Shown in pieces: positions 1 to 11,182 of a stretch of DNA of 64,000 nt. The position numbers were made by a program, and so were the translations under genes. The notes below the pieces were generated by a model. The model ran no database searches. It saw only the letters and a list, made by a program, of their open reading frames with translations, and was not told the DNA's origin. Location: the NCBI GenBank assembly GCA_949752745.1, contig OX457029.1, positions 45,862,000 to 45,925,999 of the forward strand, in the 5' to 3' direction. The number at the start of each line of letters is the position of its first letter. Positions within the stretch are counted from its first letter, which is position 1. The DNA comes from Protula sp. h YS-2021 (taxonomy: Eukaryota > Annelida > Polychaeta > Sabellida > Serpulidae).

Positions 1-49
1 TAATTTTTGTCAAGTGTTTAACATTTCGCTAGCGAAGTGAGGTTCTAGT
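1..49 (+). mobile_element. Helentron-like element, 3' end only
   Basis: The window opens with the 3' terminus of a repeat seen again at 15.48 kb and 60.84 kb. It has a subterminal TTGTCAAGTGTTTA (7-20), a short stem-loop ATTTCGCTAGCGAAGT (23-38), then GGTTCTAG ending at 48, followed by T. A subterminal inverted motif, then a hairpin, then a CTRR end inserted next to T is the layout known for Helitron2/Helentron and their non-autonomous derivatives (HINEs). The rest of the element lies outside the window. Confidence 0.6.
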
Positions 50-1740
50 TGCACATGGGATTAACCATGATTGGAATTAGTAAAACTTCGTCGGATTCCG
101 CAGTACCCTTAAACTCACAGAGTTGAGTAAATTCATTACAGTGGTAGTCCATTAAACAACGTTTTAGTGCACTTAATACATAGACTGGAAATTCGCTTAA
201 GAAATTAATTTTTTTTTGGGTGGGCAATTTTCTATGCGCATGGCAAAAAATCTGGGAGATTTTCTCCGTAGCTGATAAAATAGGAGTATTTTATCTATGG
301 GCGTTTTTACGGGGGATTTTCGCAACACACCGTGTGTACCACATTACTAGTTAAAGTAATGAGGCACGATTGCAGATATCCGGCGCAGAAAAACAGAAAT
401 CTACATATTCACAAATCGACTTACAGCTTCCGTCGGGAATCTCGCCGGCGCCAAAGAATATCATACCTTTTCACAATTATAACTTTATAGAATTGGTTGT
501 TTCTACATTTAATGATGGAGCTCCAGTTCTTCAAAAAAATTTTACCTTCCCCAAGCTCCACTTATAGCATCTTTGAAAGTGGAATTACTGGACGTCACTT
601 TTCATCTTTACGCCTGAGAAGAGAACGCGATTTGTGGGTGAGAAAGAAAACTGAATCCTGAAGAGATATAAGCCCTGCGCCGAGATTACTCAAGAAGCAG
701 AAGGGATGCATTTACCATCTATATAGCTGATGCTACCAGTCACTCTACCAGCGCGATGCGACACTGATTGCACCTCGGATTGTCAATCCCCATAGTTCGT
801 TGAATGCGTATGCTTAGGTAAGGTGTTTCCGTATGATTTCTTTTTTGTCGGCATAACCTTGTCATGCAAACCCTCCTGAGAAGGATAGAGCTAAGACGAC
901 TAAATTTAGCAGAGATATACTGTTGGTCCACTTCAATCCTTATAACATTTAATATGCAAAAATGGGTGTTGAAATTCTGCCACTGAAGTCCATTATCACG
1001 TAGCTACACGCTGTGATATAGCTGACAGTAGAAGCAAGCTGTTGATCTCTCGATTACCGACAAGAATGATCACATATGTGGCATGTTCTGTATCTTTGCT
1101 GTCAGGTGAAATAATAAAAAGCCCACCATTCGACTAACAGGCATTTTTTTCCCGATTTTCATTTTATTTTTTATTCAGGGAGAGAGGCGGAATTACCAGT
1201 CAAATGTTTCACAGAATTGATCTTTTTTCTGCAGTTGCCTAAATAAGGGTGAGGGGTGGGGTGGGGGGGGGGGGGGGGCTCTCCCATCAACTTAATAACG
1301 TCTACCTGCCGACTTATTCAGACGTCGAGAGGGTGACATATTGACGTCGCGAAAGTATTAATTACTTTATCGCGTAGACAGTGATAGTCATAAGGGATAG
1401 TGGGCATCGCTCAAAGTTCCCCTTGCGTCAACGGTTAACACAGGATATGCATGAATTTTCATCAATATATTTCAAAAGCAGGCGGTAAAAACTAACGCGC
1501 TTCCAATATCCCATGGTGTTTGTCAAGTTTCACCGCGAACAGTCATTACCAGTACCAGGCTTAAATTTCCACTTTTTTTTTTTTGGCTGTGACATGGACA
1601 ATTTCACAGAAGCGTACTTTTCAATGTCTACAGAAATCGTTTATTTTCCTAATTATATCCAGCATTAATTCAAGTTGAATTTCAGCAACTAAAATCAAGG
1701 TTACGTCAAAAGAGCATTTTTGTAAAATGCACGTTCAATG
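50..1740. other. Unannotated stretch with one poly-G tract
   Basis: No gene, RNA or mobile element is recognised. Short open frames at 45-227 (-), 370-567 (+) and 740-931 (-) show no family resemblance and no splice context. The only distinct structure is the poly-G tract at 1263-1278, listed separately. Confidence 0.5.
1263..1278. repeat. Poly-G tract (16 G)
   Basis: Sixteen consecutive G follow a G-rich lead (GAGGGGTGGGGT). One of several 12-22 base G or C homopolymers in the window and a potential G-quadruplex. Confidence 0.9.
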
Positions 1741-2010
1741 GATGCTAAAAATGTTGAGTTGGCTTTGATCTATGGTCGCGCATGTTATTGCAGCTAGATT
1801 ACAACCACATTTGATGTTTCGGGGGTGTCTTCGCAGTGGTGCTTATCCAACATCTATTCAACGTTGTATTAAAGACAGTTATCCATGGTCGCAACCCACC
1901 GAAAGCCAAATAACCCCCAAATTCAATCTTGCCGGGCACCGACGTAATCTCAAATCGACGTTTTCTCGACGTCAGAGCGCTTACTGGGATGTTAACTGTC
2001 AAAAGTTGTG
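1690..2010. repeat. Possible ACGT-rich MITE fragment
   Basis: ACGT-containing words are unusually dense here: GGTTACGTCAAAA, CACGTTCAATGG, CAACGTTGTATT, TCGACGTTTTCTCGACGTC. This resembles the iterated AACGTTG/TCGACGT type of short DNA-transposon derivative common in marine invertebrates. Family assignment is inference. An open frame over 1772-2143 (123 codons) spans it, but its translation looks like non-coding sequence and I do not call it a gene. Confidence 0.3.
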
Positions 2011-3012
2011 TTGCGTTTGTTTTGATGTAACTGGCAACTTGGCATGGCTTTTAACAAAGATTTCTCACTGTATGGAACTTCATATTCAACTAGAGCGGCA
2101 GGTCGCTTTTTCTAAACAAAGTGATGCACTTGGAACGTATTAAACTGTCTACATTGTTAACAGTTATGTAAATCAAAACCTTTAATTTATTAATGCGATT
2201 AAGTCAGCGCAATAACCTAAACTGGAGAGGGCAGGAGTATTCCCCACGGATATTCCCCAACACTCATGTAAATTTCGAATTTGTAGTTATTCGCGTTTTT
2301 TACCTTTTGCAGAGACAAAAAATTGTTTTTCAATACAAACTTAATTACACTAGGAAAGTGTAATCATGAAAGCAGGATGATATGTATTGAAATTTAAAGT
2401 GAAATGCAACCAGCTCTATTACAAGCACGATCTTCATATCCTATTCAGGTGGAAAAGATGATCATTCTCTTCCTCGTTGTGAAAGATGATAAGTTTACTT
2501 TTAATGTGTAAATACTTTACTGATACAACAAATGGTCATTGCCTCAAACTCAAAACCATTGAAGAATTACTTTCGTTATCTTGTTTTGTTTGGAGAAGGG
2601 AAAGGGATACATGGTTCCAAGAAGAAATGACTCGCTGGTGTTTGTATTTGGCTTCTCTGTGGCACATCCCTCCCTGATGGATTCATTAGTGTAAATTAAC
2701 GCCTTGCCTCGTAAATCTCTTTCAATCCCATTTAGTCCCATACCATTAGATTACTTCCGAGTATCAAATCCTTCATTTACACCTCTACCGATTAGATTCC
2801 GTTGCTTTAGGTTTGAGTACATGTATTGCATTACATTGCACGAAGGCAGACTAATTGCTTAAATGCAGACACAGCACATTAACTAATTCACTTGTAAATT
2901 TATCCCCATAGAAAGAACTCCTTCTTCACAGCGCAGTTTCGGTGTTTTGCCAGAACGTACTGCATCTGACAATATAGATCATTGTCCAATAGTCATAGAT
3001 ATTAATTTGGAA
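2011..3012. other. Unannotated intergenic stretch
   Basis: AT-rich sequence with no recognisable coding exon, RNA or repeat structure. The overlapping short frames at 2486-2677 (+) and 2550-2741 (-) are not convincing. Confidence 0.5.
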
Positions 3013-3085
3013 TAAATCTCGCTCGGCTAAATGTCATTGGACTAAATGTCGCCGGGTTAAATGTCACTTATCTAAATGCCATATA
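3013..3085. repeat. Short-phrase repeat (TAAATGTC units)
   Basis: TAAATGTC or TAAATGCC recurs four times at about 16-17 base spacing, each followed by a different short linker. A related but diverged string of phrases occurs at 48,688-48,770. Such iterated words are often subterminal repeats of DNA transposons; no terminus is visible here. Confidence 0.5.
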
Positions 3086-3702
3086 TTTTTCAGTAGTATA
3101 TGCTATCAAACTAAATTCATGTAATGATAATCTGCACCTAAAATAAAATGAGGTATTCTATTCGGTGGAAGGAAGTAACCTGCAAAGTAAAGCCTCATGA
3201 TTTCGCAAATAATCAAGTTGTGCTGATTTATTAAAGCCAGCACTTCCTTCACAAAATGTAAGCAAATAAAAACTTGTTTTTTTTTTCACGTCACAGGAAA
3301 AGGAAGCTCTTTGAGCTCAATGGATTTCGCCTCTATTAACAAAGCATTTGTTTAAAGAAAATCGGTTTATGGTTACCTGTTATTTTGTTATGACAACATG
3401 CGATACTAGGTCTAAGAATGATTCATTGCCTTGACAATCGCAACGTTTAATTTGCTGTACATTTTTATTTTGTTATTTTGCCATTTTTTTCCTTTTTTCA
3501 CCTTGCCATTTTTTCCGTTGCCATTATTTCCACTTGCCATATTTTCCGTTGCCATTTTTTTCGTACCCCGAATAAGACATATACGTATCTGTAATTCACT
3601 TTTATTCAGCTACAGATATAAGGAGATGAACCAGAGATATATCTATAATGATCAGCTGTTAGGTCTTCCCACGGACCTAGGCGTGTTTATGACAAAAAGG
3701 AA

Positions 3703-3812
3703 TCCCGGACAAAACGGCGACGGCCAAAACGAAGACCAAAACGGCGACGGCCAAAACGGCGATGACCGAAACGGCGACAAGTGCAACCCTGGACAAAACG
3801 GCGACGAAGATT
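3703..3812 (+). repeat. GGCGACGGCCAAAAC minisatellite, forward copy
   Basis: About eight imperfect 9-15 base units of the type AAAACGGCGACGGCC begin after CCGGACAAAACGG. The 127-codon frame at 3431-3814 runs through it and reads as Asn-Gly-Asp-Gly-Gln repeats only because of this array; upstream that frame is T-rich homopolymer. The same array occurs inverted at 4522-4637, including the unusual end unit (GGCGACAAG, then CAACCC or CCAACCC-like, then GGCGACG). I read the pair as two opposed copies or arms of one repeat, not as a protein. Confidence 0.6.
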
Positions 3813-4003
3813 AATAATTTGATGTTAAAAATCACGATACAAAGAATAGTGTTGCCAGATAAATCAATTCATTTCTACTTGAAGATAAGAATAAATGGAA
3901 CCAATATTTAAATTTTAAGGTCAAAATAAAATGGATAATTTAACACTCATCTTCTCATATATTCCTATTTGCAATTACACGATAATCCATCTTCTGTGTG
4001 TGT

Positions 4004-4026
4004 GGGGGGGGGGGGGGGGAGGGGGG
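4004..4026. repeat. Poly-G tract (16 G + A + 6 G)
   Basis: Sixteen G (4004-4019), one A and six more G, after a GTGTGTGT lead. Confidence 0.9.
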
Positions 4027-4521
4027 TAAATAACTACATTTTGAAAGACGATTGTATTTAGCGGCTGTGCCCACTAATCCGTTATTGCACGTGAATCCAC
4101 ATCAATAAAGGGCAAAATGAGAATGCCTTTAAAAGGACTTCGGATTATCGGCATTGAAAGACCGATGAAATTTAATCGCCTTACTGAGCTAATCCTTATC
4201 TGTATCGGTTATGTGAAATACTGTTATTATATACGAATCCACACCAATGAAAGAGAAAATTAAATTTTGTTTTACCTGAGAAAATAATTTTCAGTTTTAC
4301 CTGAGAAAAGGTAAGTGAGTAAATCATTCCTTGAGCAGATTACTGAGGCAGTAACTAGTGACAGGAAGGAGGTGGTTAGGGAGGGCAGGAAGGGCACGTT
4401 GGGAAAATGCTGCTCTGTGTTCAAATTTATTTATCTCTGATGGTTAAATAAACTGTGTTGGCAACGTTGTTACTTTTTGTTTGTTTTTTAATAAGCGTTT
4501 TAAAGTATAAACTTAAAAAAA

Positions 4522-4637
4522 CTCCGTCGCCGGGTTGAGCTTGTCGCCATTTTGGCTGTCGGCGTTTTGGCCTTCGCCGTTTTGGCCTTCTCCGTTATGG
4601 CCGTCGCCGTTTTGGCCGTCGCCGTTATGTCCGGATA
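4522..4637 (-). repeat. GGCGACGGCCAAAAC minisatellite, inverted copy
   Basis: On the minus strand this reads CCGGACATAACGGCGACGG followed by further GGCGAxGGCCAxAAC units and ends in GGCGACAAGCTCAACCC. It matches 3703-3812 in the same internal order. The two arms are about 700 bases apart and face each other, as expected of an inverted-repeat (foldback) element or two opposed insertions. Confidence 0.6.
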
Positions 4638-4901
4638 CCGACAAAAAGCCATGCCTCTTATTTGATTGGACAAAGCTTTGTGTCCTGCCATGAGAGCAAA
4701 TTTATTCACTTTCCAGTGTGAATTCTGCCATTTAGTTATTCACGTTAGAATGTTTAAGATTATTTATCTTAAATATTAAAGAAACTCTGCTTTAATCAAT
4801 CTTTTCTTTGAAACTGGTTAGGAATACAAAGGTGAAAAATGACTACAAGCCGATTCATGCATGTAGGATAATTTTCGAATACAGACTAAATCACTTAATC
4901 G

Positions 4902-5670
4902 GGTACCGGATAAACGCATAAACCGGTTAATCACATAGAATTTCGAAATCCCAAACAATTTCCATTGATAATATAAGAAAAGTTACCGGATAAATGCATA
5001 CCGCTTAAACGCATACATAGCATAATTTTTCAGCTTAAATGGGGTAAATATCCCTTAACCGCATAACGCTGCATAACGAATTCACCAGTTCAACGAAACG
5101 CTACCTCAGATTAAACACATAACAATTATTGAGCTTGGTCTTATCAGTGTTTGTTTTTGATATTGTCTACCCTTTGCTCCTCATCCCCTCGCCCCAACCC
5201 CTTTAACGGGGCGCTTTCCCCAGACATTAAGGATTAAAAACGACCGTACTGCATCCAGAAACGAGATATTTAAGGTGGCCGTGAACTTGTGTAAGCGGGG
5301 TAAACCGAAGATATGCTGACAGTCTGGTATAGTCAGGGATTATACTGTGGACATATTCTTCTATAAAGAGGCCATCGGCAACAAAGGTGTTATAAAGAGG
5401 ACAATTGCAGTTATGAGAAAACATGTGAATGAAAATGCAGCTCATTTTAATTCAAGTAATAAATGTGTCATCTAAGCAAGTGACTTTAATTTCATATATT
5501 TGTTATGATGGGGCGGGGTTGGTGTAACCGAATGTCCTCGTATTGAACATGCAGATCATAACGACCAATCACACTGTCTCAAATAGAAAAACCGGATAAA
5601 TGCACAAGCCGGTTAATCGCATAATGTGGTCTGGAAAATGGGTTATGCAATTAACCGGTTTCGGCTGTAT
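4902..5670. repeat. Repeat with iterated ACCGGATAAATGCATA / CCGGTTAATCGCATA words
   Basis: ACCGGATAAACGCATAAACC and GGTTAATCACATA occur at 4905-4937. Related words recur at 4983-5070 and again at 5590-5625, with an inverted GCAATTAACCGGTTTCGGCTGT at 5647-5668. Clustering of the same words at both ends of about 770 bases, partly inverted, suggests a non-autonomous DNA transposon with subterminal repeats. The termini are not firmly fixed. The interior shows no coding potential. Confidence 0.4.
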
Positions 5671-5708
5671 GTGTATCTACTCCTGAATAAAACAGCAAAT
5701 CCCTCCAT

Positions 5709-6277
5709 TAACACTTGGCAAGTCGAAGACTTGCAAAGAACATGCTGAAGTTGTATTGGGCTAATGTTTAGGCCCTTTTTTTCTTTACTGCCTCCGTTTA
5801 CTGCTCCTCTGACCAAACTGGCCCTAGGAACCCCATATTTTCACCATATGTAGTGCTTGATCTGAAGCTGTGCGCCTTTGCTTTTTGTTTTCGCCTTTGT
5901 TTTCATTTTCATGTTCAAAACGCAAAAAACAACATCAACAAAAACAGTGATTTTTCACCGAGAAACACAAAGCGTAAAGACTGCAGCGGCATTTGCAAGC
6001 CTTTCGCATCTGCTAAGAGCACATTGTGCATTATAAAAAATGATTTGTGCTTATTTATACATCCCAAATCCGGTGAGCACAGTGAGATACTTGTGTTGGT
6101 TTTTCAACTGCCAACAGTTTATTAGAAAGGTTTTAGAATTAAAAAATGTCTTCTCTGAAAAGGAAAAGTAAACTAAAATCAGGCTGAAAAGTTCTTCTCG
6201 AAGGGAGGCAATGATTTTAGAAAATTTATTTTTTTGGCCAAGTGTTTCATATTTCGCTTTTGAGAAATAGGTTTTAG
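5709..6277 (+). mobile_element. Helentron-like non-autonomous element, diverged copy
   Basis: The left end TAACACTTGGCAAGTCGAAG is a diverged form of the family's left end (TAACACTTGACAAGCC at 60,323). The right end carries GGCCAAGTGTTTCATATTTC, then an imperfect stem-loop (TTTCGCTTTTGAGAAA) and TTTTAG at 6277, matching the family's right end. The interior shares the order seen in the 60.3 kb copy: a pyrimidine-rich stretch, a CCCTAGGA word and a GCTTGATCTGAA word. It is clearly older than the 60.3 kb copy and has no coding capacity. Confidence 0.5.
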
Positions 6278-6705
<428 letters not shown>

Positions 6706-8492
6706 TCAAAAGAAGCATAGTCGTTGAACAGTACGTTAAAAACAACTAAAGAAACAAACAAGAAGCATGCGTGAAAAAACGACAAGCATAGATTGATTGA
6801 GTGGGCAGTTTATCTTCACATTCGTCACATAAGTTGCCTTAAGTAAGGCTCCTGAAAATTGTATTAAACTATGCACTCCAAAACATTCTCATCTAGGTCT
6901 TAAGAATTGCACTAAATTGTATAACCTAAAACATTATCATTACTATTTTGCTCCTTTAGTCTCCTCATAGAATCTTTTATAGAACAGAGGCCGTTACTTA
7001 AATCTCACTTTCTTTTTTTCATACAATCTGCTCTTTGGAGAGCTAGGAAAGCACATTACATCGGTTTCATATGAACTGAATTGCCTAGAGGAGATTCACC
7101 AAAAAGGAGAATAGAATTAATAAGACTAAATCATAGAAGAAGATGCAAACGTAAAACTATTTATAAATACGTCTGAAATTTTCTTACAACGACAGTGGAT
7201 TTGCTAGTGTAAGTCTTTTAATGCACTCAGTATTATTTGGTTGTTTCCCATGGATTAATTCTAATGCCAGCTGATAATGTGTCTGAGCCAGAAGGTAATG
7301 AAGTCTTGTTACTAAGATTGCATTTCGAACAAAAGCAGCATAAAATCAGTTAGAGTAATATAACTCCAGTGTGCATTAACTTTAAAACAAGAGAAAATGA
7401 TGCACAAAATGCCAGACCATTGTTTGCATTGCTTAAAGATAGTAAATAGTAAAGTCGAAATTTATTTAAAAGAAGAAAAATAAATGGCCTGGTCGGCAGT
7501 ACGGAATCATGGAGAAGAGGACTTTTGAGAGAAAGAACAGAAATAATTATTACTATCCAAGGTAAAACAATGACTTCTTCCTAGAAGGAAGCTAATATCG
7601 GCGATTGATTCAAATGTGAAGATCTTTCATTATCTTCGTAGTTCACAACCATTTATTGTATTTTGTGTATTTAAGTCTAATTTAACGTTTTCTTTCAATA
7701 TGTCTTTATTTCGACTTGTTGCGCAGTGTTTTAGAAAGGACTGCTGGTACAGTTACACGCATGACAGTAAGCATATAGATTTAAGTACAAAAGTATATCA
7801 TCAGTATTCTTTCGAACGGGAAAATACAAATTACGGTTCAATTTCCTCTTTGAACATATAGCAATGACTAAAATAGTTAGAATAAATTAGGCGCTGTCCT
7901 AAAACTGTTCAAAATGACAGGAATAATATGTAATAATATAAAGCAACATAAAATAAAATTATCAGTGTAGAAGATGACAAGAGAACAGAACAGCGGAAAA
8001 ATTTTACAGACATGTAGTTCTTTTTGTTTTTAAATTATGCATAGAAGCTCTCTAGGTCTAGCTCAAAAATACTTGCGCTGAAGGACATGCAATAATAAAC
8101 AACGCTTCATGAGGTGGAAACTAAACAGCTGTTTTATTGTTCGTGGTGTGTCCTTTGAGTTGTGCTTTCCGTCTAGCTGTTGGAATATAACCCATTCTAC
8201 TCTCAAATTACTATTGCTATGTCATATAATGGCAAGTACATATTAGCAGTATTAGCATTTGTGTCTTTTTGTAAAACAAAATTTTGATAATGAATTGAAT
8301 ATTCTAAAATTCAACCTAAACATGTGAAACCTGTTTTTCGGGTGATCTACAGTACTGTTATCGATCCCGCAGTGAAAAGTGAGTCACAGAAATTTTTCTA
8401 GTGACAACAATTTAAATGTCTACCTGAATTAATATGATGGTTTTTAGGTCGATTTGTGTGGCTGCTGTGACTCTTTTAATAACAATCCTTCT
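6706..8492. other. Unannotated intergenic stretch
   Basis: AT-rich, no recognisable exon, RNA or repeat. The frame at 7616-7861 (+) has no recognisable features. Confidence 0.5.
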
Positions 8493-8872
8493 ACTTAAAT
8501 CCAAAACTTTTCATTACATTTACAATGGTTGAAATCCAGTTATACCACTGCTGATGACTCACCCTTTGTTATCAGAGTATAATATTCTTTAACTAATACA
8601 CCGTCACTTGAACACAATAAATTAACATCACTAAATTGCAACTGGAATACATAAAACGAAGCAACAATTAAATATTTTCCGATCCGATGCATTTCATCTA
8701 GACTTCAACATCTAGGCTTTTGACAAACAATGTTTTGCTGCTCTGAATCGCAAAACAAGCAGACATACTTAAATCCAAAGTTTTTTCATTATGCTGACAA
8801 TGATTGAACTCCAGTTGAACCACTACTGATGACAACCTTTGTTATTAGAATATAATATTTTTTACTAATACA
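8493..8872 (+). repeat. Direct repeat of about 105 bases, two diverged copies
   Basis: 8493-8600 and 8767-8872 start with ACTTAAATCCAAA and continue in step (TTTTCATTA, then CAATG-TTGAA, CCAGTT, CCACT-CTGATGA, CCTTTGTTAT, TATAATATT, ACTAATACAC). The offset is 274 bases. They are diverged and contain no coding frame. Confidence 0.6.
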
Positions 8873-10084
8873 CATAATACAGTAGTCTAAACGAAACAGA
8901 GTGAGGAAAGATTATCTAAAACCGTGACCCTTAATTAAATCAGATACATGAAATTGCAGATGTCTCTAATTGGGGATATTGGCTTCTCTTTCCCACCTTA
9001 TTCCATTTATTAAATGTAAGTAACGCTCTATTGTTGTGTTAATTTACCATTTCAACAAAACATCTTGCTGTTGTTATGATAACATAACGGCAGTATGCTT
9101 TTATTTATCAGATATCCCCCCCGTCTCTCTCCGGCTAAGGAAATTTCTTCAACTTAATGTTAAAAAACTATATTACCACAAAGTATAAGTGTGCATTTAA
9201 ATGCTGAACCCATCAAATCATCCTAATAACAACCAACCTTGTTATTCCCTTGTATATCCAACAAATGTTTGCCTCTACCGCGACAAGCGACAGTTGCCAG
9301 CGGGAAATTCTCTAACCACCCTTTTCCCAATTATTTGCCAACTGGATATTTTCTAAGCTCTAAATTTGTATTTGAAATAAGTAGTGTGTAGCGGTATGAT
9401 TCTTTTGTCACTGTTGTAGAGTTTTGTCGCATTGTTTCTACCAAATTGTCACTAAGCTTATCATGACAATATCTATGGAAATGTTAAGTGTTATTCTTTT
9501 CGTACACAACCACACACGATTCTTCTTTATTTACGATCTACCTTAACCTTTATTTGTTTGCCTTTATTTAGAATATTTAGAAGAGATACTGCTGACAGGA
9601 TCAAGATACAAGGACAGGTCACATTAAGTCACGGTTAAACGATTTAAAACGGCGCAACTCAGGATTTTCTGACAACATAATAACATTGCTGTTCCGGACA
9701 TCCTAAGCGCTCTGGAAGGAATGTCAGATATTCGTTTAAACAAATCAGAACCTGTTGTGCGGTGGACCTTTTAACCAATATTATTTAACCGAATTATTTA
9801 AACTTAACTAAACGTCCCTTTAGCACATCGTTGATATGCTGGCCCTAAAAAACACACAACCACATCATCTATTGTTTCCATAGTTCTTTCATACCGTTTT
9901 CTAGCAACAAAAGCAAGTGGGCCGCTATGATATATGAGTTAAGTTGTTACAAGGCGCTTGATAGCATTTTTTGGTTACCTCGGGAAACAATTAGCTCGTC
10001 GCGAGATTTGACTTTTGTGGATTCTAAGCTCTCCCCATAATCTGCTTTCGCACGTACGCAAAAGAAATAGGACCTCTGTCATTT
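8873..10084. other. Unannotated intergenic stretch
   Basis: No gene, RNA or repeat family recognised. Confidence 0.5.
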
Positions 10085-10350
10085 TGCCTGCGTGTTGCAG
10101 TGATTAAGACGCTCGCACGGTAAGCGATGGGTTTCCAGTTTGAATCCGACTGGCCACATTTCATAAGAGCCCATAAATTAAATGCTTTCCAGCCCTTATT
10201 TACACTCACGGAGTGATAATGTACACCTGTGTGTTATAATAGCGATAGACCATAGGGATGGTGTGCTGTGTATTGGATTCAGTTTCTTCGCCGTTCCTTC
10301 ACAGACCTTCCGGCGTGCCCGAACACAATATAAATCACCAAGTCCAGTAA
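10085..10350 (+). mobile_element. tRNA-headed SINE-like sequence
   Basis: 10,085-10,160 resembles a tRNA: GTTGCAGTGATTAAGACGC suits a pol III box A and AGTTTGAATCCGACTGG suits box B (consensus GGTTCGANTCC), about 40 bases apart. It lacks a clean acceptor stem, so it is a tRNA-derived head, not a functional tRNA. About 90 bases downstream, 10,250-10,345 matches a second locus at 54,890-55,020 (shared TGTATTGGATTCA and GTGCCCGAA words). A SINE with tRNA head and conserved body is the likely reading. That the head and body belong together is inferred. Confidence 0.4.
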
Positions 10351-10639
10351 TCTATCCCTGTTATTAGGGTCTCCTGCTTTCAACAAGAAATCATATCGCT
10401 GTTACGACGAGAAAACAAACTAAAGTTCTAGACTATTGGGAAAACACCAACCCTGTTTTAAGGATTAAGGAGTACAAACTGAAAACAGTAAACCATCCAC
10501 ACGCAGGCTGTAAATAAGGAAAATCGGGAGGGCAATGAGTAGATTCCCTACTGACAATGCTATAAGAGTTTGAACAGTAGATTTTCCAAATAAAGAATAG
10601 AAATAAATCAGATAAATTTTGACATATTTTTAACAGTTG

Positions 10640-10765
10640 AAAAATCACCGTGGTTGGCAAATGTCTAGTTGGCAAAACTATTGGTGAAAGGGGGCTGGAA
10701 AATGTTCAGTTGACAAAGTTTGGTTGGAAAACAGCCGGTTGGAAAAAAGTTCAATACCAAAGGTC
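10640..10765 (+). repeat. Short-phrase repeat (GGTTGGCAAA / GTTGGAAAA)
   Basis: Five or six phrases of the type GTTGGCAAA, GTTGACAAA or GTTGGAAAA occur at 11-30 base spacing. The first carries AATGTCTAGTTGGCAAAAC. No terminus is identified. Confidence 0.45.
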
Positions 10766-11182
10766 CCGAGTTTCTCTCCGATGTCTCTCATTTCGTGTGT
10801 TGTCCGCTTCGTAATGAGCCAAATAAGGCCTGGTGGGTTCGATTCTATGGAGATTTTATGTTCAAATGGGGTTCAAATTTGGCGGTCTCTTCATCCTTTG
10901 ACCATTTCTAAACCTCCATTTTGTTCATTTGTGTTTTCGATTTTATGTTATATGTACAAAATTCGAAGCTGCATCAGAAATAACATTCAAAACCGATGTA
11001 TAATCTGAATAATGACTCACTCAAAATTGAAAGTGGTAATTCCCTCCCATGCATCAGTATGAGAGGTGGACCACAGAAGATATCCTCTTTATGTTAATGT
11101 CTTTATTTATTGTCATTTTTTCTGCATTTCGTATATGGTTTTTACCACAAATCTGTTGCAGCCATTTCCTGCATAATTTATT
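10766..11182. other. Unannotated stretch
   Basis: Overlapping small frames at 10,720-11,008 show no recognisable domain or splice context. Nothing else seen. Confidence 0.5.

Noticed and set aside
1772..2143. 123-codon open frame
   Set aside because: No recognisable domain, odd composition, no splice or promoter context, and overlap with an ACGT-rich repeat-like patch.
3431..3814. 127-codon frame with Asn-Gly-Asp-Gly-Gln repeats
   Set aside because: The repeats come from a minisatellite that also occurs inverted at 4.5-4.6 kb; the upstream part is T-rich homopolymer translated as Phe/Leu.
10085..10160. Functional tRNA gene
   Set aside because: Boxes A and B are recognisable, but no paired acceptor stem was found; a tRNA-derived SINE head fits better.
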